Assembly: GCF_017741935.1 (NCBI RefSeq)
Contig: NZ_JAGHMH010000002.1
Coordinates: 372,001-436,000 of the forward strand
Length of the DNA: 64,000 bases
Source: Rhizobium sp. 16-449-1b
Lineage (GTDB): Bacteria > Pseudomonadota > Alphaproteobacteria > Rhizobiales > Rhizobiaceae
Reading direction: 5' to 3'
Positions within the stretch are counted from its first letter, which is position 1; each line of letters opens with the position of its first letter. The translations under genes and the position numbers were made by a program. Under the pieces are notes generated by a model. That model did not search any database and was not told where the DNA came from. It saw only the letters and a program-made list of their open reading frames with translations. Shown piece after piece: positions 45,478 through 53,761 of this stretch.

Positions 45478-45924
45478 TTATCCCCAGAATACCTCGTCCG
45501 GCAGCACGACGCCTTTCTTCAGGATGATGTTGCCGTAGAGCCGAAATTCGGTGGTTGCGACGATGTAGGCGGCCTTGCGCGACCGTTCGTAGAAGGCGAA
45601 GCGCTCAAGCGTCGAAATTCCGAAATCGCCGGCACGCTTGGAAACGATGGTCTGAAATTCCTTGCAAACCTCGGGCACGGCCGTCGGATCGCCCACCACT
45701 TCCATCACCCAGGCCGATTCCGGAACGAACGTATCGAGCGGCATATGCGTCAGGATCGCTTCCGCCATGGTCGTGGCACTGACGCCATCGGCGCGGATCA
45801 TTTCCGGGCCCATGGAAAAAGACGGGAAGTTGGCGTCGGCGATGACGATCTCGTCCCCATGGCCCATGCGCGCGATGGCGCACAAGAGATCGGGGCTGAG
45901 GACGGGATGAATTCCTTTAAGCAT
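45478..45924 (-). CDS. fucU: L-fucose mutarotase-like protein (FucU/RbsD family)
   Basis: A 148-aa sugar mutarotase. Family blocks are MLKGIHPVLSPDLLCAIARM, GHGDEIVIADANFP with the catalytic His/Asp, and RLYGNIILKKGVVLPDE. It starts 11 bases after the aldo/keto reductase gene. FucU interconverts L-fucose anomers, which would supply the beta-anomer to a fucose dehydrogenase; the aldo/keto reductase upstream is a good candidate for that enzyme. A paralogue is at 9994-10470. Confidence 0.85.
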   Translation of the reverse strand: MLKGIHPVLSPDLLCAIARMGHGDEIVIADANFPSFSMGPEMIRADGVSATTMAEAILTHMPLDTFVPESAWVMEVVGDPTAVPEVCKEFQTIVSKRAGDFGISTLERFAFYERSRKAAYIVATTEFRLYGNIILKKGVVLPDEVFWG

Positions 45925-45935
45925 TCTGTTTTTCC

Positions 45936-46955
45936 TTAAACGCGAACAGCATCGTCGCCGAGTGGCGGCGCAACGAGAGTGAAGCTATCGAATTCCGGAT
46001 AGATCGTCTCCGGCAAAATCGGTGAGAAGAGGTCCATGTTGCGCGTCACGCTGGATGCCTTGCCGGTGCCGATCAGCACCGACGACACGAGCGGCTCGCG
46101 CAGCGCGAACTGCAGCGCCGGCGCGGCGAGCGATACACCGTTCTTGGCTGCGACCGCTTCCATGCCGCGCACCTTGGCGAGCACCTCTTCGGTCGCCGGC
46201 ATATAGTCGAAGTTCGACCCCGCCACCGCACCGGTCGCCAGAATACCGGAGTTGAAGACGCCGCCGACCACAAGCGACGTCCCCTTCTTGCGGCAGAGCG
46301 GCAGCAGTTCGGCCTCGGCCGAGCGGTCGAGCAGCGTGTAGCGCCCGGCCATCAGAATGCAGTCGATATCGGCATTGCGCATCACGTCGAGGCACACGGG
46401 CACTTCGTTGACGCCGAGCCCGAAGGCCTTGATCGCGCCCGATGTCTTCAACTCTTCCAGCGCCTTGATGCCGGTATCGAGGAACTGCTTGAGATAGACG
46501 GCGTTCTTCGCCGCGCCATGCGTATAGCCGCCGATATCGTGCACATAGAGAATATCGATCCGGTTCAGTCCCAGCCTTGCGTAGCTGAATTCGACCGAGC
46601 GCATGATGCCGTCATAGGAATAGTCGTAATCGGCATCAAACGAGAGCGGATCGACATAAGAGTAGTCGGGAACCGTCCCCGTCGGCACTGGCCTGAGCAG
46701 CCGCCCGACCTTGGTGGAAAGCACCCATTCGCTTTCCGGCTTGCCGCGCAGGAAATCTCCGACATGGCGCTCGCCAAGCCCCAGGCCATACCAGGGCGCC
46801 ACATCGAAATAGCGGATGCCGCTATCCCATGCGGCGTCGAGCGTTTGCATGGCCTGGTCGCGCGGGCAGGCGCGGTAAAGGCCGCCAAGGGCTGCGGCGC
46901 CGAAGCTCACTTCGGTCACCTCAAGCTCGGTCCGGCCGATCCTCCTCGTCTTCAT
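45936..46955 (-). CDS. Aldo/keto reductase, probable L-fucose (D-threo-aldose) 1-dehydrogenase
   Basis: A 339-aa aldo/keto reductase. The catalytic Tyr and Asp are in SGIRYFDVAPWYGLGLGE, Lys in LSTKVGRLLRP and His in ILYVHDIGG. The 25-residue region after the Lys and the YSYDGIMRSVEFS segment match the D-threo-aldose 1-dehydrogenase subgroup, which oxidises L-fucose to the lactone. The second ATG (46955) is chosen, four bases after GGAGG. It lies between fucU and the UxaA-type dehydratase gene. Confidence 0.85.
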   Translation of the reverse strand: MKTRRIGRTELEVTEVSFGAAALGGLYRACPRDQAMQTLDAAWDSGIRYFDVAPWYGLGLGERHVGDFLRGKPESEWVLSTKVGRLLRPVPTGTVPDYSYVDPLSFDADYDYSYDGIMRSVEFSYARLGLNRIDILYVHDIGGYTHGAAKNAVYLKQFLDTGIKALEELKTSGAIKAFGLGVNEVPVCLDVMRNADIDCILMAGRYTLLDRSAEAELLPLCRKKGTSLVVGGVFNSGILATGAVAGSNFDYMPATEEVLAKVRGMEAVAAKNGVSLAAPALQFALREPLVSSVLIGTGKASSVTRNMDLFSPILPETIYPEFDSFTLVAPPLGDDAVRV

Positions 46956-46987
46956 CATTCCTCCCTGAAGACTGTCGATATACTTGA

Positions 46988-48490
46988 TTAAAGCGTTGCT
47001 CCGAGATGCCAAGGCACGAATTCGTTATCGCCGTAGCCGAACTCCTCGCTCTTGGTCTTCTTGCCCGATGCCGTATCGATGATCAGATCGAAGATCTCGC
47101 GCCCCTTACCTGATATCGTCGCATCGCCGCTGGCGATCGTGCCGCAGTCGATGTCCATGTCCTCTTCCATCGAGGCATAGAGCGCCGAATTGCTGGAGAG
47201 CTTGATCGAAGGCGCCGGACGACACCCGAAGCAGCTGCCGCGGCCGGTGGTGAACGCGATCATATTGGCTCCACCAGCGACCTGGCCGGTGGCCGAGACA
47301 GGGTCGTAGCCTGGTGTGTCCATGAAGACGAGGCCGGGTGCGGTCACCCGTTCGGCATAACCATAAACCGCCGTCAGCGGCGAACGCCCGCCCTTGGCGA
47401 CAGCGCCGAGCGACTTTTCCAAGATGGTGGTCAGGCCGCCGCGCTTGTTGCCGGGGGAGGGGTTGTTGTCGAGCGAGGCGCCGTGCATCGCCACATATTT
47501 CTCCCACCAGACGATCTTCTCGTCGAGCTTGCGGGCGACCTCTTCGCTGACCGCGCGGCTGCGCAGCAAATGCTCGGCGCCGTAGATCTCCGAGGTCTCC
47601 GACAGGATCGCCGTGCCGCCGGCAGCAGCCAGAAGATCGGCCGCCACACCAAGCGCCGGATTGGCCGTAATCCCTGAGAAGCCGTCGGAACCGCCGCACT
47701 GCATACCGATGATGATATCGCTGATCGGCAGCGGCACGCGCCGCTCGCGCCCGACATCGTCGGCGATCTCCTTCAGCATGCCCATGGCGCGCTCGACGGC
47801 GCGGCGCGATCCGCCGGCATCCTGAATGTTGAAATGACGCTTGGAATTGCCGGCGCCGCTCTGGCCGTAGAGCGTCAGCTGGTTGACCTCGCAGCCGAGC
47901 CCGATCATCAGCACGCCGCCGAAATTCACATGCCTGGTATAGCCGGCAAGTGTCCGGTGCAGCACGGCCATGCCGTCGCCGGTCGAGCTCATGCCGCAGC
48001 CCTGATCGTGGACGATAGGCACGAAGCCGTCGATGCCCTCGTAATGCGGCAGGATGGTGCGATTGGCCTGGTCGGCGATGGCGCGACAGACCGTGGTGGA
48101 ACAGTTCACGCTGGCGATGATGCCGATATAGTTGCGTGTCGCCGAGCGCCCGTCGGCGCGCTTGTAGCCCATGAAGGTGCGCGCGCGGTCGGCCGCACTC
48201 GCTTCTTCCGGCGCCGAATTGGCGGTGGCGGCCAGGCGGTCGTTTTCGAAATGCAGGTTCTGGCTATGGATATGCTGGCCGGCCTTGACGTCCGATGTCG
48301 TGCGCCCGATCGCCTGCCCGTACTTCACCACCGGCTGCCCGAGCGCGATATCGCTGAGCGCGATCTTGTGACCGGGGTCGATCTTCTCCAGTGTCGTTAT
48401 CCCCGCCACCATCTCGCCGGCGGCGATCGGGGCAGTGGCCACCGCGACATTGTCGCCTGATGACAGGATGATCCAAGGGTCTTTCTTCAA
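46988..48490 (-). CDS. UxaA-family sugar-acid dehydratase (altronate/galactarate type)
   Basis: A 500-aa protein with an N-terminal SAF domain (ILSSGDNVAVATAPIAAGEM) and the large dehydratase domain: GYKRADGRSATRNYIGIIAS, then VHDQGCGMSS, MQCGGSDGFSGITANPALG and the Fe-binding TTGRGSCFGCRPAPSIKLSS. UxaA/GarD dehydratases remove water from aldonic or aldaric acids to give 2-keto-3-deoxy acids. I chose the TTG at 48490, which follows AGGGAGAAG; homology begins here. With fucU and the aldose dehydrogenase downstream, the acid may be L-fuconate or a close relative. Confidence 0.87.
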   Translation of the reverse strand: MKKDPWIILSSGDNVAVATAPIAAGEMVAGITTLEKIDPGHKIALSDIALGQPVVKYGQAIGRTTSDVKAGQHIHSQNLHFENDRLAATANSAPEEASAADRARTFMGYKRADGRSATRNYIGIIASVNCSTTVCRAIADQANRTILPHYEGIDGFVPIVHDQGCGMSSTGDGMAVLHRTLAGYTRHVNFGGVLMIGLGCEVNQLTLYGQSGAGNSKRHFNIQDAGGSRRAVERAMGMLKEIADDVGRERRVPLPISDIIIGMQCGGSDGFSGITANPALGVAADLLAAAGGTAILSETSEIYGAEHLLRSRAVSEEVARKLDEKIVWWEKYVAMHGASLDNNPSPGNKRGGLTTILEKSLGAVAKGGRSPLTAVYGYAERVTAPGLVFMDTPGYDPVSATGQVAGGANMIAFTTGRGSCFGCRPAPSIKLSSNSALYASMEEDMDIDCGTIASGDATISGKGREIFDLIIDTASGKKTKSEEFGYGDNEFVPWHLGATL

Positions 48491-48545
48491 CGATCTTCTC
48501 CCTAGGGAAACACTCGCTGCATCGGCGAATGCGCATTGCTTTTGT

Positions 48546-48576
48546 TTTTTATCTACAATAAACATTTTCAAGTCAA
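48546..48576 (-). promoter_or_regulatory. Promoter of the dehydratase operon with embedded candidate GntR operator
   Basis: On the minus strand TTGACT (48571-48576), a 17-base spacer, and GATAAA (48548-48553) form a good promoter. The 28-base motif shared with 45189-45216 (48546-48573) covers the spacer and the -10 element, the position expected for a repressor site. The divergent GntR gene begins at 48730. Confidence 0.6.
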
Positions 48577-48729
48577 CGGGATTATTGATCTTGTGGACGA
48601 GGGAGGCAAACAGCCGCGGACGATCCAAAATAAGATAAGGATCGCCGAGAGATAAGCTCCTGCCACGCGCCGGCGCTCGCCATTCGCGGGCTTTCGCGGT
48701 GTGCCGCAGGGCAACAAGGCGGGGTGTGC

Positions 48730-49641
48730 ATGGCGCGGCAAAACACGGTCTTCAAGGAAGCGTATAATCGCTATGTCGCGGCCCTGCGCGCCGACGAGAC
48801 CCTGCCGTCCGAGCCCGATATCGCCGCCAAGCTCGGCATCAGCCGCAGCACCGCCCGCGCCATCCTGACCCGGCTCGATGAGGAAGGCATCATCAGCTGG
48901 AACAAGCGCCAGAAGGTGGTGTTGCGCACGCCGACTGAGGCCGATCTCTTTCCCTCGGAAGAGACCGATTCCCTGCACAACATCATCGAGCGCAGCTTCA
49001 TGCAGCGCATCCTGTCGGATGATGCGGCCCCCGGCACGCAGATCAACGAGCTGGAGCTCGCCCGCGAGATCGGCACCGGCACCACAAGCGTGCGCGAATT
49101 CTTGATCCGCTTCTCGCGTTTCGGGCTGATCGAGAAGCGGCCGAACAGCCACTGGATATTGAAGGGTTTTACCCGCGAATTCGCGCTGGAGCTCGCGGAG
49201 GTGCGCGAGATGTTCGAGCTCCACTCCGCCGCCGAATTCGGCCGGCTGCCTCAGGACAACGAAGCCTGGCGGGCGCTGGCGGAAATCAAGGCCGAGCACC
49301 ACGCCATGCTCGATGATCTCGACCGCCGCTACAAGGAATTCTCAGCCCTCGACGAGCGCTTCCATTTGCTGATCCACGGTGCAGCGAAGAACCGCTTCAT
49401 CGCCGATTTCTACGACGCCATCGCCATCGTCTTCCACTATCACTACCAGTGGAACAAGGCCTTCGCCCGCCAGCGCAACGAGCGCGCCATCCACGAGCAT
49501 CTGGATTATATCGCCGCCCTTGAAGCAGGCGATCCCGCCGCGATCGACGCCGCCTGCCGGGTGCACCTGCGCTCCGCGCGCCAGACCTTGCTGCAATCAC
49601 TGCCGCAGCCCGCGACGGACGCGGAAGCCTTGGCGAAGTAA
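48730..49641 (+). CDS. GntR-family regulator with an extra N-terminal winged helix
   Basis: A 303-aa regulator of the FadR subgroup. Residues about 80-145 form the usual winged helix (LELAREIGTGTTSVREFLIR) and about 150-290 the helical FCD effector domain. An additional helix-turn-helix lies at about 10-65 (DIAAKLGISRSTARAILTRL), giving two tandem DNA-binding modules. The ATG at 48730 follows AAGGCGGGG. Divergent from the dehydratase operon, it is the likely regulator of both sugar-acid operons. Confidence 0.85.
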   Translation: MARQNTVFKEAYNRYVAALRADETLPSEPDIAAKLGISRSTARAILTRLDEEGIISWNKRQKVVLRTPTEADLFPSEETDSLHNIIERSFMQRILSDDAAPGTQINELELAREIGTGTTSVREFLIRFSRFGLIEKRPNSHWILKGFTREFALELAEVREMFELHSAAEFGRLPQDNEAWRALAEIKAEHHAMLDDLDRRYKEFSALDERFHLLIHGAAKNRFIADFYDAIAIVFHYHYQWNKAFARQRNERAIHEHLDYIAALEAGDPAAIDAACRVHLRSARQTLLQSLPQPATDAEALAK

Positions 49642-49664
49642 TGCCGAGCAGTATCTTGCGGGCG

Positions 49665-49688
49665 AAAAAAAGCCCGCTCAAGGCGGGC
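49665..49688 (-). terminator. Rho-independent terminator on the minus strand
   Basis: On the minus strand GCCCGC-CTTGA-GCGGGC is followed by seven U. It lies just after the GntR gene but points leftward, so it ends a minus-strand transcript, most likely the one carrying the 38-aa protein gene at 49879-49995. Confidence 0.75.
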
Positions 49689-49878
49689 CACGTCTCGCGA
49701 ACTCAATACAATCGATAACGCAATACCAACGAGACAGCTCAACCTACCATCCGGCGTTCCGTCTTGCACTTCGCTCATTCGGATGAGTTTCGCAGGCTGG
49801 CATCAGGCAATGGGAGCAAGCGCCGCTTATCGCGCCGCGTATCTTCGGCAGACCGAGGCAGGCTCGTCAGCGACAAGC

Positions 49879-49995
49879 TCAGCGCCGGGGAAAATCATTC
49901 CATCCGGAAGCCCGCGCTTTCGCGAACACGATCTGCGCCTCACGCCCCAGAAAGAGCAGGCCGAAGATGCCCAATATCGTCAGCATATCCCACAT
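49879..49995 (-). CDS. Small membrane protein (38 aa), unknown function
   Basis: The frame begins MWDMLTILGIFGLLFLGREA, one membrane helix (residues 3-17), followed by an amphipathic basic tail ending NDFPRR. GGGGAGAG lies at good distance before the ATG, and a rho-independent terminator follows on the same strand 190 bases downstream, so a discrete transcript of about 330 bases is expected. The helix-plus-tail size is like small membrane regulators; function unknown. The upstream in-frame extension to 50079 has no ribosome site and is discarded. Confidence 0.6.
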   Translation of the reverse strand: MWDMLTILGIFGLLFLGREAQIVFAKARASGWNDFPRR

Positions 49996-50468
49996 GTGCG
50001 CTCTCCCCAATTGCGTTGCGGGCCGTGCCTCAGACCCCTCATGACACGGCCCGCCCAATCCAAACGCGACCGCCATCACGTTTCAGGACGATCGCACTCA
50101 TATGCGACATCAATGCGTCGCGGTATCGCGAATTCTGGGGATGTGGCCGTTTGGCGCATCACTTTACGGTGCGCGCGCAAGGGCAAATCGTGAGCGCAGT
50201 CGAAATTCTTTCGGCTGGGCCTAATTCCTGAGTTTCCTGATCGAAAACCTCGAAGAGCGTCTTGGAAACTACTTGATGGCGCGACTTTTGTGACTTTTTT
50301 CGCGGCGGCCACAAGAACAACTCCGGAGTTGTACCATTTTCATCAGATTTAGCTAATCGTATCCATACTTTGTTAACCGTGATTTTCTTAGTTAAGCACC
50401 CATAGGCTGTAAGAATCAGCCGAAACGGTCTTCGTTTTAATTCAAGGTTTTATTTATCTGGATCTCCG
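49996..50468. other. Non-coding gap before the flagellin gene
   Basis: About 470 bases with no supportable gene. The last 130 bases are AT-rich and must carry the flagellin promoter; a small hairpin GGCTG/CAGCC (50405-50421) falls in the presumed leader. No classical Shine-Dalgarno sequence precedes the flagellin ATG. Confidence 0.4.
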
Positions 50469-52181
50469 ATGACGTCCCTTTTGACAAACACCTCGGCGCT
50501 TGCAGCACTACAGACGCTAAGCTCTCTCAACTCAGGACTGCAGGAGACCCAAGGCCAGATATCGTCGGGCCTGCGCGTGGAGACGGCGTCCGACAACGCC
50601 GCCTACTGGTCCATCGCCACGACGATGCGATCCGATAGCAAGGCGGTGTCCGCGGTCTCGGATGCACTGGGAATGGCGTCCGCCAAGGTCGATGTCGCCT
50701 ATGCCGGTACTGACTCGATCGTCGACGTGCTGACCGAGTTCAAGGCGAAGCTCGTCGCCGCCACCGAGGACGGCGTCGACAAGGCTAAGGTCCAGGATGA
50801 ATTGAAGCAGCTCAATCTCCAGGCCGAAAGCATCGTGGCTTCGTCGAGCTTCAATGGTGTGAATTGGTTGACGACGAATGCGCCGACGCATCTCATGGTC
50901 ACGGATGATCTCACGGCCTCCGTCATGTCGTCGTTCGTCCGCTCGGATGGCGGATCGGTAAAGGTGGAAACGGAAAGCGTGAATCTCAAGCTGAGCAGCA
51001 TGCTGAACACAGGCGGTGGCGGCATCCTGCAGAAGGAGCTGGGCGGTGTCGGCGATATCGGCGGCTTCCGCGGCACCAACATCAATTCCGACGCCCATCA
51101 GGGCCACGAGAACCACAATTTCACCGGCCCCGCCACCTTCGGTTCGGCGGACTACATCGACTTCGATCTGGTGGTCGATGCAGGAGACTATTCCGCTGGC
51201 GAAACCTTTACCGCGCTTAGGATCGACAAGAGCGTGATCGACGCCGCCTTGGGCACGAACGACGGCAAGATTCGCAACGCTTCCGACATGCGCAAGGTGC
51301 TCAACCAGGTCTTCTCCGATAATGGCGTCCCCGCGACAGCCAATGAGACGCGTTTCTCCGGTTCGCTGACGGCGGCGAGTTTCGAGATCGCTTCGCTGGA
51401 GACCTCTGGTCATCCGGGCTCCAGCATTGACATAACGGGCGTTGCATCGGATTTCGGCGGCGTCTACCCGTCCGGCTTCGGGCTCGGTCTGGAGAATGCG
51501 CCGCTTGCCAATCACGACAATATGTATCCTGAGGCCCACATGACGTTCGGCCGGTCGTTCACCGTTTCCGAGGAGGCGTCGATCACCTTCGACGTGCAGG
51601 TTGGTCCCAGCCCGATGCAGACCTACACGATCGACCGGGCGACTGTTGATGCGGCGCTCGGCACGAGCGATGGCTATGTCGGCAATGCCACGGACCTCGC
51701 CACCATCATTGCATTCGCCTCGGCGGGCAGCAATCTGGTGGTCGTGCCATCCGGCGACACCATTACATTCTCGGCCGATCGAAGCATCTACCCCGAGGCG
51801 GGCAACCACGCCGCCCGTGTCAGCGTTGGCAACGTGCAGTCCGATCCGCCGTGGACGCTGGAGTTCGACCTCGACGAGGTCGACGTCACCGGCTCCGCGT
51901 TCGGCGTTGACGAGTATCTCACCGGCGTCGAATATATGCTGAAGCGATCGATCGAAAGCGCCAGCACGCTCGGATCGCTGCAGAGCCGTATCGAAGGGCA
52001 GACGCTTTTCGCCAGCAAGCTCATGGACAGCCTCGACAGCGGCATCGGCCGTCTGGTCGATGCCGACATGGAGCAGGAATCCTCCAGGCTCGCCGCCCAG
52101 CAAACCCAGCAACAACTCGCCATCCAGGCGCTGTCGATCGCCAACTCCGCGCCGAGCGGCATCATCAGCCTGTTCAGGTAG
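50469..52181 (+). CDS. Flagellin with enlarged variable region
   Basis: A 570-aa flagellin. The conserved N-terminal D0/D1 (TNTSALAALQTLSSLNSGLQ, ISSGLRVETASDNAAYWSIA) and C-terminal D1/D0 (LVDADMEQESSRLAAQQTQQ, LAIQALSIANSAPSGIISLF) are intact and rhizobial. The central region, residues about 165-465, is larger than in the common 300-400-aa rhizobial flagellins and contains a diverged duplication: IDAALGTNDGKIRNASDM and VDAALGTSDGYVGNATDL. No other flagellar gene is near, so it is an orphan copy, perhaps expressed under special conditions. Confidence 0.93.
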   Translation: MTSLLTNTSALAALQTLSSLNSGLQETQGQISSGLRVETASDNAAYWSIATTMRSDSKAVSAVSDALGMASAKVDVAYAGTDSIVDVLTEFKAKLVAATEDGVDKAKVQDELKQLNLQAESIVASSSFNGVNWLTTNAPTHLMVTDDLTASVMSSFVRSDGGSVKVETESVNLKLSSMLNTGGGGILQKELGGVGDIGGFRGTNINSDAHQGHENHNFTGPATFGSADYIDFDLVVDAGDYSAGETFTALRIDKSVIDAALGTNDGKIRNASDMRKVLNQVFSDNGVPATANETRFSGSLTAASFEIASLETSGHPGSSIDITGVASDFGGVYPSGFGLGLENAPLANHDNMYPEAHMTFGRSFTVSEEASITFDVQVGPSPMQTYTIDRATVDAALGTSDGYVGNATDLATIIAFASAGSNLVVVPSGDTITFSADRSIYPEAGNHAARVSVGNVQSDPPWTLEFDLDEVDVTGSAFGVDEYLTGVEYMLKRSIESASTLGSLQSRIEGQTLFASKLMDSLDSGIGRLVDADMEQESSRLAAQQTQQQLAIQALSIANSAPSGIISLFR

Positions 52182-52337
52182 TTTCGGAACTTTCGGTCGC
52201 CGCGAGCCCGCAGCCATGGCGCGGGCGTCGCTTCGCGCGGCAAAAAGATCCGTGGTGAAAGCAATGGACGCAACCGACGTCGCAGGAATGCGTCGGAACG
52301 GTAGAGCAGGCTGTTCTGTGCTAAGTGCATGAAAAAA

Positions 52338-52413
52338 TGGTGCCGCTTGCAGGACTCGAACCTGCGACCCCATCATTACGAATGATGTGCTCTACCACCT
52401 GAGCTAAAGCGGC
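52338..52413 (-). tRNA. tRNA-Thr (anticodon CGT)
   Basis: A complete 76-base cloverleaf on the minus strand. Acceptor stem GCCGCTT/AAGCGGC, D-arm TAGCTCAGGTGGTAGAGC, anticodon stem CATCA/TGATG around TTCGTAA (anticodon CGT, reading ACG), T-arm GGTTCGAGTCC, and encoded CCA. Confidence 0.97.
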
Positions 52414-52544
52414 AATCCGGCGGGTGATTTGTGTTCGGCCCGCGATTTGCATGGCGCTGATACAAGCATTGTCGGAAGATTTCAAGCGCCCTGTCACGTC
52501 TTTGGCAAAAAAGAACGCGGCTGTGGAAACATGCCCCGCGCCGT

Positions 52545-53516
52545 TCAGGCCGGCGAGGGGAGCGCCAGTCGGTCGCGTGCTGCGTCATATTCCTTTTTCA
52601 TGCGGTCCACGAGCGCCTCGACGGGTTCGACGGCCTTGATGGCGCCGATGCCCTGGCCGCTGCCCCAGATGTCCTTCCAGGCCTTGGCGCCGCCCACGGC
52701 CTGTTCGAAATCCATCTTCGAGGCGTCGGCGACCGGCAGGTTGTCGGGGTCGAGGCCGACGGCCCGGACTGACGGTTTCAGGTAGTTGCCGGCGACGCCG
52801 GTGAAGTAGTTGGAATAGACGATATCGTTCGATGCGCCGTCGACGATCGCCTGCTTGTAGGCGTCGGATGCGCGCGCCTCCTCGGTGGCGATAAAGGGGC
52901 TGCCGATATAGGCCATGTCGGCGCCCATCGCCTGCGCCGCCAGGATCGCGCCGCCATTGGCGATCGCGCCGGCAAGCAGAAGCGGGCCGTCGAACCATTC
53001 GCGGATCTCCTGCACCAAAGCAAACGGCGAGAGCGTTCCCGCATGGCCGCCGGCGCCCGCCGCCACCGCGATCAGCCCGTCGGCGCCCTTGCGGATCGCG
53101 GAGTTGGCGTGGCGGTTGTTGATCACATCATGCAGCACGATGCCGCCATAGGAATGCACGGCGGCGTTCACCTCGGGCACCGCGCCGAGCGAGGAGATGA
53201 CGATCGGCACCTTGTATTTTACGCAGAGCATCAGGTCGTGCTCGAGCCGCTTGTTCGACGTGTGGACGATCTGGTTGACGGCAAAGGGTGCGGTCGGCCT
53301 GTCCGGATTGGCGGCGTCATGTGCTGCGAGATCCTCGGTCATCATCGCAAGCCATTCGTCGAGCTGGCTCTCCGGCCGCGCGTTGAGCGCCGGGAATGCG
53401 CCGATGACGCCCGCCTTGCACTGCGCAAGCGTTAGCGCCGGGTGCGAAATGATGAACAGCGGAGAGGCCACCACAGGCAGTCTGAGGTTTCGCGTCAGGA
53501 TCGAGGGCAGGGCCAT
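52545..53516 (-). CDS. Nitronate monooxygenase (2-nitropropane dioxygenase family)
   Basis: A 323-aa FMN-dependent TIM-barrel enzyme. The N-terminus LRLPVVASPLFIISHPALTL, the strand PIVISSLGAVPEV, the GADGLIAVAAGAGGHAG phosphate-binding and active-site segment with its His, and GPLLLAGAIANGGAI are typical. It oxidises alkyl nitronates; relatives near fatty-acid genes may act on other acyl substrates. A palindrome related to that of fadD lies 16 bases upstream of the start, suggesting shared control. Confidence 0.88.
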   Translation of the reverse strand: MALPSILTRNLRLPVVASPLFIISHPALTLAQCKAGVIGAFPALNARPESQLDEWLAMMTEDLAAHDAANPDRPTAPFAVNQIVHTSNKRLEHDLMLCVKYKVPIVISSLGAVPEVNAAVHSYGGIVLHDVINNRHANSAIRKGADGLIAVAAGAGGHAGTLSPFALVQEIREWFDGPLLLAGAIANGGAILAAQAMGADMAYIGSPFIATEEARASDAYKQAIVDGASNDIVYSNYFTGVAGNYLKPSVRAVGLDPDNLPVADASKMDFEQAVGGAKAWKDIWGSGQGIGAIKAVEPVEALVDRMKKEYDAARDRLALPSPA

Positions 53517-53531
53517 GGGTCACCGTGAAGA

Positions 53532-53555
53532 ATTGACGTTTACGAAAACGTCAAT
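53532..53555. promoter_or_regulatory. Palindromic operator upstream of the nitronate monooxygenase gene
   Basis: ATTGACGTTT (53532-53541) and AAACGTCAAT (53546-53555) form a perfect 10-bp inverted repeat around ACGA, directly before the gene start at 53516. Its left side, TTGACGTTTACG, is identical over 12 bases to the fadD site read on the fadD strand. Confidence 0.65.
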
Positions 53556-53761
53556 GTGATAGCAGAGAGTTTTCGCCAGGAAAAGACCGTGTCGCGGTTC
53601 CGCCAACATCGCTTGCTCTATAAAAAGGCCTGCCTTTCGGTATTATCCCCTGATGAAAGGGGCGTTCGGCAGCCTCAGCCTTGCGGTTTGCGACATCAGC
53701 CGCTACCGCAGGGACATATTGTTAAGCATATGACGCCTGTCATCAGCACGAAGGACCGGAC

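Noticed and set aside
50532..52376. A 614-codon frame antisense to the flagellin gene
   Set aside because: The flagellin D0/D1 sequences are unmistakable and the antisense product resembles nothing.
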